Positions 35,901 through 47,900 of a stretch of 64,000 bases of DNA are shown here, piece after piece. Origin of the DNA: Corella eumyota (lineage: Eukaryota > Chordata > Ascidiacea > Phlebobranchia > Corellidae); contig OY720103.1 in assembly GCA_963082875.1 (NCBI GenBank), positions 5,766,001 through 5,830,000 on the forward strand, in the 5' to 3' direction. Position 1 is the stretch's first letter. Each line of letters opens with the position of its first letter. The notes beneath the pieces are model-generated. The model was given only the letters and a program-made list of their open reading frames with translations. It was not told where the DNA came from and did no database searches. The translations under genes and the position numbers were made by a program.

Positions 35901-38900
35901 ATACGATAATTACAAAATTTTTTTAAAACAAAATTATAATTATTTGCATATTTTTGTAATTTGTGAACATACAAAAATTAATGTTTCAGATATTTACATA
36001 GTTCTTTATTTTTTTTAGATAGATATATAGTTCTTTATATCCTTAATATAAATATAAAGGCGTGGTGTAGTGGTAAAAAACACTTGCCACACCACCATGA
36101 AGTCCTGGGTTTAATTCCTAGTATCTCATGCTGTAGTGCCCTTAAGTAAGACGCTATGCTGAGTCAGCACTTAAATAGCTGCGTAATTACCGGGCAATTA
36201 TAATATGCCAAACTGATAAAGACAACTTGAGACTAGGTTGGAGTAACTGATGTTACTCTACGTTAAGGTGTGCATTCAACCTTCCCATATTGAGGATAAA
36301 GATATATACAAAAAAAGGATAATTTTACAGCCTAAACATAGAGTAAGCCTGAAGTTGCCTTTGACAGTTTTAGATATTACTACCTTTTGTTGTATTGTCT
36401 GATTAATAATTTGCCAATTGATTGTTAAAATTGCTACGAGAATCAACATTAGCAATTTATTTTGAGCAGTTTTTGTTCAGAAGTAGCGGAGACCAAACCT
36501 TACACTTTATGCAAGAGAAATTTAACTCAGAACACTTTGTAAAGGAAATCAAACCTAAAATCTTCTGTAAAAGGCAAACCTAGACTTGTTCGGAATAAAA
36601 CCTGAAACCTTCTGTAGCAAACCCAAAACCCCATGTAAAAACCTATAGCCTTACATTAAGACAAATTTTGGTGAATTTTATTTTTTTTTGCTAGTGAATT
36701 TTTTTAAAAGTTTTATTCACCTCGGAATCTGGCATTGTCGGTTGGCGTGGCAGAAATATTGCAGAAAGATCGATTTTGTTATCTTGCTTATCCTGGTGGA
36801 TGGTAGGTCCGTGTAATTTTTCTGCTTCTTTAGTGTAATCCACTTTAAGCACGTCGGTCCAATTTTTGAACCATGACTTGAAAAGCTATAAAAATATTGA
36901 AATATTAATTGTTGTTGGATAAACTTTTAAGATAAAAAAAAACGTAAAAAAAAATTGTGAAAAAAAAATTTTTCGGGATTTTTATTAATTTCATTTTTTT
37001 TTAACCTTTTAAATGTTTTTTTAGCTTTACATTTTGAAATTGCCAAATTCCTTAAAAAGACCAGCAATAAAAAGAAAACTAAACATATAATAACTCGTAA
37101 TAAAAAAATAATAAAAAAAAACAATTAACAAAAATACAATCAATGTAACATAAATTAGTTATAAAATATTTTTTTTAAATAAAAACTAAAAAATCGATTT
37201 AAAATTTAAAAAAAAACTTACAAAAAAATTTAAAAAATGAATAAAAAATAAAGAGTTAAGATAAAAACATTCAACATGGCATAAATTAAATTTCAAAGCA
37301 AAATAATAAACCCCCCCCCCAAAAAAAATTACTAAAAAAATTAAATTTAACCTACTACAGATTCAGAGCCCTCAAGTTGCTTTGTGACGATTGCAAATGA
37401 AGGTCTGTGAATCATGGCCGACAATTCATGAGCTAACTTCATTGCTGCAGCTCTTACTAACCGAGGTGACTTGCGACCAATCCAAACAAAGACATCTTAA
37501 AAAATATATCAACATTTTTATTTGACTTTTGTTTTTCCGACCTAGATCATAGATGCTTATACCAGTTTTTAATAAAAATGAACACAAGTCAATAACTTTT
37601 TTTTTGTATATATCTTTATCCTCGATGTGGGAAGGTTAAATGCGCGACATAAACATAGAGTAACACGAGTTACTCCAAACCAGTCTCGAGTTGCCTTTAG
37701 CAGTTTGGGATATTAGATTATAATTGCTCGATAATTATGCTGCTGATTAAGTGCTGGCTCAGCAGAAGTTAATACCGTTTACAGCTCCTTACTCAAGGCG
37801 CTACAGCATGATAGCAGTGGGAATCGAACCCACCACCTCATAATGGTGTAACAAGTGTTGTAACCACTACACCACGCTGCTGGTATCTCTAACTACTATC
37901 AGAATATTAATTGTCATAACATGGTTGTAACTTTCAACTAATATTTGCCTGTGATAGTTTACGCACCTTAAACAGCAGTTTTTTTATTTAGCAGGACTAG
38001 AAATTTGACATATCTTTCCACTTAGCCTGCATATTCCAAAATTACTGCCTCACCAGTTTTTTTATGAACATTTGTGAAAATCTCATTCATAAACTCAGGT
38101 TTATGCTAGCGCCAAGTGCCTCGAATCACTATTATAATAACATGTTTTTCGAATCATAGTCCGATGCTATGTCTGCTATACCACACTACTGGACTGCTAT
38201 TACAAATGTATGCCCAATTTAAACTCTTTTGAAATAAAAACACTGCGGGCAATTGCTTGTTACAAACACAATAAAGATAGTATAGCGGTCAAAATATTTA
38301 AATGGTATGGTCCAAATTTAGACTTGACCATTAAAAACATCACAGACCATCAAAAACACCTTATCTTGACCATCAAAAACACCACGAAAATTTAAGTGAG
38401 CCTTTAAAAACTTACATCAAAACAAACTACAATAAAAAATTAAAGTTACCTGTTCGGCTGTCCAATATATAAACATTCTTAGTGCTTAGTAGAGAAGGAA
38501 GGAGTCTTTTACTCGGTATAATTTCAGGGTTTGGTTTAATTTCGTGTTCGCTTAAAAGTTGGTATCTTACTTGTGGTAATTCCAAGTAACCCATTCCCAA
38601 ATTAACCTAAAAATAAGAAATACATTTTTTTAATTTTTTAATTTTTTTCTTTTTTTACCAATTCAATAATTTGCAACCATTTTTATAAATTTGCAACTTT
38701 TTAATTAATAACCATTAGATTAATAAATTTGAACCATTTTAACAATTTTCCATTATTCTTATAAACTTGCACCAATTTAATAATTTACAACCATTTTTAT
38801 AAATTAGCACCATTTTAATAATTTACAACCATTCTTATAAATTTGCACCAATTTAATAATTTACAACCAATTTTATAAATTAGCACCAATTTAATAATTT

Positions 38901-41900
38901 ACAACCATTTTTATAGCTTTGCACCAATTTATTAAAATGCAACCATTTTTTATGAATTTGCACTTATTTATTAGCAACCATTTTTATGAACTAGCACCAA
39001 TTCGATAATTTGCAACCATTTTTATAAATTGGCACCAATTTAATAATTTGCAACCAGTTTTAAGGATCAGCACCAATTTAATAGTTTGCAACCATTATAT
39101 AAAAAAGCAACCATCCAAAAATATGCAACATTTTATAACATGAGATTTAAAAACCAATAAAAGTATTTTTAATTTACATCACAATTCAACAAAAAACCAA
39201 CCTATTTTAAGGTTGGTACTATAACAAAAAAGCGATATTTAATTAAAGTACAAAAAGTTTAAAGTTTTCACTATTTTACCTTGTATAAACATGGGTTGGA
39301 TTCTCTGTATTGTTTCAACTCGACTGGTTCTATTTCATCCGGCATACCCCCAAAAATCTGCCAGAATTCGTAATCTTCATACCCTTGATAGGTCATTATT
39401 ATCTCTGCATTATTCTTTCTTTCGTCTTTGTTGATTTTTTCCGCAATTAATCTAAAAAATGTTTTTAATTATTCACATTTGAATTTATCCGACGATTTCA
39501 CAGCGCGTAATTTATAGCAAGCAAATATTAATTAAGAATTGTGACCATTTTTTGACAATTAAAATTTAGTCTCAAAGCAGTCTATTGACTGGTTAAACAA
39601 AAAATCTGCTGACACTTTTCCAATGCTTTTGCTTTTTTTATTTAATATTATGGGCTTGGTTATTTTTTGCATATTTATTTATCATATCATTTTCTAGACC
39701 TTAAGATACAACACCATAAACAAGTACTTTTAACTGACACAAGGGCTTCAGCCTTAGAATGTAATAAAACAAACTTTTTAGCAAACTAACGGCACATAAA
39801 CAGCTTTGTTTGAAATTATGACCACAAAAGAATTAAGATGAAAGGTTGTCTTTAATTTAATTAAGGTTATCTTTAAAATAATATACATGACTAACTAGCA
39901 AGGAATTAAATAATATAAAAGTTCGACAAAAAATATCAAAATTAAATTTACGTTTTCGATAATTGGATTTGATTTAAGTATATTAGTTATGCTATTTTTA
40001 TAGTGTTCTTTCTAGGCTTTATTAAATTATGTTAAAGTCATACACTAGCAATAATTTTCTACTCAAAAATTGATAAAGTTGGTGTCACTGAACACAAAAA
40101 TGTTTTAACTTTAGATAATTTCAATTACTTTTTAAGTTATACAACTTTAAAAAAAAATTAATTTAATTAAAAAAAAAGAAAGCTCTGTTTGTGATGACGT
40201 ATAAAGTACTAGATTGTATACATTGACTGTGCTGCTCAGTGCTTTCTACATCGCCCGAAAAAATTTAGTTACCTAGTTTTTGGTGTTTATCATTTTCCAA
40301 TATTTTTGAAAATTAAATTGTACGTACCACAGATATTTTCTGAAGCCATTTTATGATTCAGTGTCAACCAAAATTGCAAAACTCTCTAACATAGCACTTT
40401 AAATATGATTTTATATATTTTATTCTGCAGTTGATCTTTTTAATGGTACCCCTTTACACCTCAATTTTTAAATTATATTGATAAATTAATTTTTTTATAA
40501 TTTTTGATTATTTTATTATTTTTTTACCTGGCTTTGGATCTTTTCACCCCTTTGGCCAGGCCTCCAACCCACACGAAAATGGTCATGCCCTTGTCTAATA
40601 TCAAAACCTCTTGGGGGTTAAGAGAGGTTACTTCAACAGGGATAGGAAAAGGGGTAACAGTTCTTTCCCCATGAAGAGCATACAACCTTTAAAAGAGGGT
40701 TAAATTAGGCATGTTAAAATAATAAAAATGGGTTAAAATAAATATTAAAGTGTTTTAGCAAAACAACTTTTTTTGTTTATATTTAAAAACAATTTGTTTA
40801 TGTTTAAAGGTGTTTTTGTCACAAAAATTAGCTTTAAAATTGTTTATTTTTGTACAAACAGATTTTTTTGTTGCTGTTTAAACAACTTCAAAAATAACTT
40901 TAAAAAAATACAAATAAATATTTTGTGAATAGGCCATTGACTAGTACTTTCAATTCGTATAAAAAATAATTAAATTCAATTAAGAAAAAAATATCCTTGT
41001 ATTTAATTTTGAAAATTCACTTAAATTACAAATAAAAAACAACTTGTATTTCACCTTGTTGTGTAAACAGTTTCCTCAACTGAGTAAAAACCACTTGAGT
41101 TACCTCCTTCAATATAAGCAATGTCGTTGTTAAACATCTAAAAAAATTAAAAAAAAATTAAAAATTTGCCACATGAAAAAATGCAATGTTATGACTAAAT
41201 TAGGGTGAATACTAGGGTTCAATTCCCACTGCTCTCATGCTGTAGTGCCCTTGAGTAAGGCGTTATAAAAAGTACCAACTTCTGCTGAGCCAGCACTTAA
41301 TTAGCAGCATAATTACCGGGCAATTATAATGTCTATAATATCCTAAACTGCCACAGGCTCGAGACTAAGTCGGGGTAACAAATGTTACTCTATGTTTAGG
41401 TCACACATTCGACCTTCCCACATCGAAAATAAAGATATATACAAAAAAAATTTATCATCATATTGCCTTCCTCAAAAATGCTAAACAAGGAAAAAACAAC
41501 CTAATTTTATGCAGTTCTGCACAACTTTATTTTCTTACACCGAATCAATTTCCGCAGTGAAAACATAGTTTAGGCTTTACGCCAATTTTAGCACCTTCAT
41601 TGAATAAAACTTTTCAATTTCAATTAAATTTATGTCATTTTACCCCAATTTTTTATAAAAACTAGCCAGATATATTCAATCCTGGTTACAGTACCTCCAA
41701 AAACTCCTCGCTCTCATCTGCCATCTCTTCCCGAATTGTCCTCCCAGTTGCCCCTAACATGTTCCTTAAATTAACTGCATGGATCGCGCTGCAAGCTTTC
41801 TTGTCCAATGCAGCATTTTCTCCGATCCAGTAAAAAATAAACCATTCTAAGTTGCCGGTAGCATCCATGTTGGTCTGGAAAAAAATATTGAAATCATTTC

Positions 41901-44900
41901 TTTTTTTTAATTTATTTTTTTCCATTTTCCCCTAAGGGGATAGGTTTTTGATATTTTCTTTCAAGTAAGAGTGTGTGGTTTGGGTCGTGCATGAGCTATC
42001 TGTAAACGTCTGGCTTAAGGGCAAATAGTGTGGCATTGGTGCGGCTCGAACCCGAAATCTTTCGGCTTAGAATTCGATGCCATAATTTTTCTTCATCTTC
42101 ATATTACCTTAAGATTTTACATATTTTTTGGGAAAAAAGTGTGCTGTTGTGGCTTGTTTTTAAAAAAAATTGCTGTTTGTGGTGCGTAGATAAATTATTG
42201 CAAGCAAATATTAGTTGCCGATTGCTACACTATTACAACAATTTAACGACAGCGTGGTGTAATGACAAGAACACTTGCTACACCACACATGAGGTCGTGG
42301 GTTTAATCCCCACTGATCTCATGCTGTAACGCACTTGAGTAAGGCGCTATAAACGATATAAACCCCTGCTGAGCCAGCACTTAATCAGCAGTATAATTAT
42401 TGGGCGATTATAATCTATAATATCCCGAACTGCCACAGGCAACTCAAAACTGGGTCAGAATAACAAATGTTACTCTCTATGTTTAAGTCGCGCATTCGAC
42501 TTTCTCACATCGAGGATAAAGATATAAAAAAAATAAAATAAAAAGCGGCCTATAAGACTGGCAATTGATTAGTGTTTAACTTGTATACAAAATAAAAGTT
42601 TTTGAATACCTTAAGAACAATGTAACAATCCCCAACATAGAACTTTCCATAATAAGTTGTATCCTCAATTAAAACCGGGTAAAAATTCTCGATCTGCCAG
42701 ATAGTCACCCCAGGAAATTGTCCGATTTCTTCACTAAATATCTCGCTGTAGTCTAAGTCGGGTCTGTGAAGTGATTCGTCCCATTTCTTTCCCGATCTTG
42801 ACATCTCTTCATTTAGTTCCTAAAAAAACATATTTTATTAAAAAAAAAAAAATAATTTTTGCGACGGAGAATGACAATCGATAGCTTAAAACAATATTGC
42901 AGGATTGTTAACATTAAAAATTAGCAAGAGCAACTCATAAAAACGAAAAAACAAAAGTTAGCCCCTGATTAGGCTGCAAAGTAAGCTTTTAAGGTAAGTT
43001 TAAATTAAATAAGCTGTCAAGTTACGAAAAATTTAATTTTATCACAATCTTTTGAAATTTTTTTTTTTCTAATTTTTTTGAATTTTTTTTCTCTGACGAA
43101 TAGTTGTTTATTGACCCCCCCTTTCCCCTCAGTTTTTAAAATAACCCGCCTTAATTAGTTAAAGTACCACTTTACCCATAAAATTAGACACCCCCTAAGT
43201 TAAAAGATAAGCATAAGCCCTTAAAATAAAAAAAACCTAAAATTATCCCACAGACCCCACTAATACCTGGAATTCTTCAGTGGAAGTGTTTTGTTTTTCT
43301 TGAGCAACATCCGTCATTCCTTTCAGGACTTTTTGAGCTTGTGTGTCTGCTTCCTCCCTCCTCCGACGGAGTCTCATTCGTCGTGAAACAGGATCTTTAG
43401 CTGAACCTAAGTCAAAAAAAATTTTTAAATAAAAACTTTAAAAAAAATTTCAGAAATAAATAAAAAATGTTAGACTAAAATAGACACCTAACTATGCAAA
43501 AATCAACATTTTTTTTAATATAAAACCATTTAGAATAATACATAAGCCCAAAATTGCCAGTCTGCCGACAATAGGATATTTGCTATTAACCCTCTTCTTT
43601 GGAAAATACCCACAATTTAAATAAAAGAATGTTGTTCACAAATTTAAATTTTTTGGCAAATTTTTAAAATTCACTTTTTTTTTTGAATTTTCAAAATTCA
43701 CAAAACACTCACTTTGCGAACTTTGTTCCCCACCAGGGGGAACCACCCCTATCAAGCGAAGTTGATTGTTGAGAGAGAAATCGATGTTGTAAAGTTTATC
43801 CTTTGAGTTTTCATCAACTAAATTAATAAAAAGAAGTTTACTTAATTTATTATTTTTTATTAAAAACTAGGCGAAAGCCCACTCTACAGACGGGATTTTA
43901 ATTGTCATATTATGATTGCAACGTTCAACTAATATATGCCTGCGCTAATTTACCCACATAACACTTTGGCAGTTATATTTATTTTGTAGGATTATAAATT
44001 GGACATATTAATATATATATTCCACTACGCTATATTATGTACAGATTATATATAAATGAACTCCAATTACAACTTTAATATAAGTTAGTTTTTGCTTAAT
44101 TCATAATATTATTGCCCAGATAATATTGCCTGATAAATAGAACTTGGTTTTTATATAACTAATTTCTGTTTAAAATTTGCTCAAAGATTCTAGGACATGG
44201 CACTGTTTAAAATCAAACCCGGAACCCTATTAAAAACTGAGCAACAAGTAAAAATTTTGTGCTGAATTGCAAAAACATATTTAATAAAGCTTTGTAAATG
44301 ATATATATATATTTATGCATGACAAACTATAGGCCTTCAAATAAAAAAATGCTGTTTATGGTGCATGGGTATCACACAGAAATATAAGTAGTGGCTATTT
44401 CATAAAAACCAAAATTCTGGCTAGTTAAACTAAAAAACTACGGTTTCTGAGTTTTTTACTTATTGTTTACATTTAAAAAAAATATTTTTTCTGCATTGCA
44501 TAGTCTACCCTTCAAAAAGGTTTGCCTTAGTTAACTAGGGGCCTTAAAACTAAGCAAAAAGATTATAATACAACAAAAAATCTAAACCCTTTTCCAAATT
44601 TTTGCTAACATTTAAATTTATAAAAATAAAATATTACAAAAACGGTCACAAAAATATATAAGCAAAAAAGCAATCCTGCATCTTAAATGTTAAGTTTCTA
44701 AACCTATAAATAATTTATTAACAGTTTTTTAAATTGTTGATAAAAACATATGATAAGAAAAAAAATTCAATTTAAGTTATTTATTACTCATTTTTTAATG
44801 CAAGTATTAATTATATTGTGTCAAAAATATTTTAAAATGCCTAGAAAATCAGAATTCCTCAGTTTTCTTTTAAAGGATTTGTGCACTACATTAAGCAATA

Positions 44901-47900
44901 AAAAGATAAAATGCGATGGAAAAAAAGTGAAAAAATCTATTTCGTGATTTAAAATATGCCATAAGTATTAATGTTTACAAAGATTATATAGTATTATTAG
45001 AATGGCAGGAAAGCTAATTACCTATTGACCTAAATTAATTTAAATTTGTTTATCTATTGGTATTACATCTACCTGTTAATTAGTTTATTACTGTACCATG
45101 AGTAATTACTATTGCTGCATGACTCAAACTTAGAAATATATAGTTGCGGTTGCAAATAAAATTTTATACTTTTAAAATGACAAATAGCAGTGAATGACAG
45201 CATGGTGTAGTGGTTAAAACACTTGGCTTTACTACATGAGGTCCTTAGTTCAATCCCTACTGTGTATATGCTGCCCTTGAGAGTAAAGTGCTATAAATGG
45301 TATAAACTCTCACTGAGCAAAAAAAAACAATCTGCTGTTTAATTATTGAAAATTATATTCAATTATACCCCAAACTTGTAAGGCTATAAAAAACAAAATT
45401 ATTTTTTACCTGGTACTGGTTTGGGGGGCATAACCAAATTGGGATTCCCCCTTATTTCCAGAAGTTGTAGGTTGGATAGAAGGTGAACAGCTTCGGGTAA
45501 TGTAACTAGCCTGTTGTTTGTTAAAACCAATTTTCTCAGTCTGCTACATCTATAAAAATAAAATAAAAAGTTAATTATAATTCGGCGACAAAGTGTAGTG
45601 GTTAAAACATTGGGTTCACAGAAGCTCACTGAGGTCATTGGGTCGATTCCCACTGCTTTCATGTCGTAGCACCAATAAATAACACACTTTAAGCAGAAAA
45701 AAGCTAATGCCAAAGCAAATTTTAAGACTGGGTTAGGGTGTTTCCCAATGTTTTTGGTCGTAAAAATGGATTTTTCACATCAAGGATAAACATACCCAAA
45801 AAAATATTTATTTATTTGTTATTATTTAATTAAACTACCGGTTAATACAATAATTTTAAAACTATTTAAAAAGCAGATTTATTTAAAAGGGTAAATGTTT
45901 CTTTAAAAATCTACCACTGCCAATTCAAAAAAAAAAATTGCACGCTAAGTCCCATTTATTAGGTTACAAAAACAACTCCATATTCAACCCATATTATTAT
46001 ATAAACAAGAAGCTCAATTTTTTTTTGTATATATCTTTATCCTTGATGTGGGAAGGTTGAATACGCAACCTAAACATAGAGTAACATCAGTTACTACGAC
46101 CCAGTCTCGAGTTGCCTGTGGCAGTTTGGGATATTATAGATTATAATTGCTCGATAATTATACTGCTGATTAAGTGCTGGCTCAGCAGGAGTTCATACCG
46201 TTTATAGTGCCTTACTCAAGGGCGCTACAGCATAAGGTCAGTTGGGATTGAACCCCTGAGCCCATGTGTGGAGTAGTAAGTATTCTTACCACTACACCAC
46301 GCTGCCGGTAAATAATTGCAAGACAATCGTATCAACTAAAAAACTACAAAGTACCTGCACAAACTTTCAGGAACAAGTTCTAGATTGTTGTCAGCTGCAC
46401 AAAAACACTCGAGACTGATCAGTTTTCCAATGCTAGCCGGTATTCCTTCAAAGTCGAGCTTATTGTCGTTAATAAATAACTGCTTAAGACTTTGTAGCTT
46501 GCATAAAGATGCCTGCATTAAAATAAAAAAATTGATTTCAAAAAATTTTATTATTTATTGTTTTCTAATTTTAAGTTTAAAATCTTAAATTTATAATTTT
46601 TACTAGTTGATAGCATGCCCTACCGTAAGAATTTTATATGTTGTGAGACAGTCTCACGTCGATTTTAACAGGTTTAAATATTAAATTTTAAATGCGCAAA
46701 GTGTTAAATGTTTTTCGCTTACTGGTAATGAAGTAAGAAGATTGTTTGACAATTTTAAAGTTTGCATTTTGGTCCAAGTGTCTAAAAAAAATTTATAATA
46801 ATGTATAAATTAATTTGAAAAAATGTTTTAATAGAAATCACCCTCAAAAAAGTGTGCAAATTAAACAGATTTTTAACTAGAATTAAAACAATGACATAAT
46901 GGTTACAACATTTAGATTTTTGAGATTAATTCCCAAATGCTGGCACAGAATAGCACCCTTGAGTAAGGCGTTTTAAATGGTACCAATTGGCAATCTAATT
47001 ATTGGTCAACATTCTAAAGAATATCCGAATATCCGAAACTGCCAAACAGAACTTGAGACAGGGTTGGAGTAACAAATGCCAACCTTTGTTTAGGCAATAA
47101 AGGTGGCCTTTCTACATCAAAGATAAAAATATACAAAAATATATGTATATTTTTTATTGTCCACTTAACAACAAAATATAACCAGCAGCGTGGTGTAGTA
47201 GTAAGAACACTTGCTACACCACCATGAGGTCGTGGGTTCAATCCCAACCGTTCTCATGCTGTAGCACCCTTGAGTAAGGCGCAATAAATAGTACAAACTC
47301 CTGCTGAGCCAGCACTTAATCAGCGGCATAGTTACCGGGCAATTATAATTTATATATTATTCCAAACTGCTAAAGGCAACTCGAGACTGGGTCGGAGTAA
47401 CAGTTGTTACTCTATGTTTGGCTCGCTCATTCAACCTTCTTACATCGAGGATAAAGAGATATTCAAAACAAAAACTTAAATACACAACAACTTGAAAGGC
47501 TTAAAATCTGATTAAAGACCTACCAATTAGCAAAGAAAGCTCTTGTATTTCATTGTTAGATAGATTAAGCCTTTCCAGTGTTGATACGGCGTACAGTGAT
47601 TCGGGCACCCTGGTAAGCTCATTATAAGACAGGTCGACGTCTGCCAGACACTTTAACGCGTCAAGACTGCTTGGAAAGTTTGTGACTGTGCGTTGTGTAT
47701 TGCGTAAGTGAAGAGTCGTAAGACTTGTCATTGATGGTAATTGCCTAGGTAAGATTGTACAAGTTAAATAAAATTTTTTTAATAAAAAACAAAACTAATT
47801 CTTGCTTAATAATTTTATAGAAATATTCTTTATAAAATTCTTGGTATATATCTTTATACTCGATGTGGGAAGGTCGACTGCGCAACCTAAACATGAAGTA

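Noticed and set aside
44750-44947. Plus-strand 65-codon open frame inside a FLII intron
   Set aside because: Lys/Ile/Phe-rich composition equals that of surrounding AT-rich intron; no splice context or homology.
45399-45713. A single 104-codon minus-strand gene
   Set aside because: Only 45410-45549 is real coding sequence (FLII exon 8); the rest reads through an intronic SINE.
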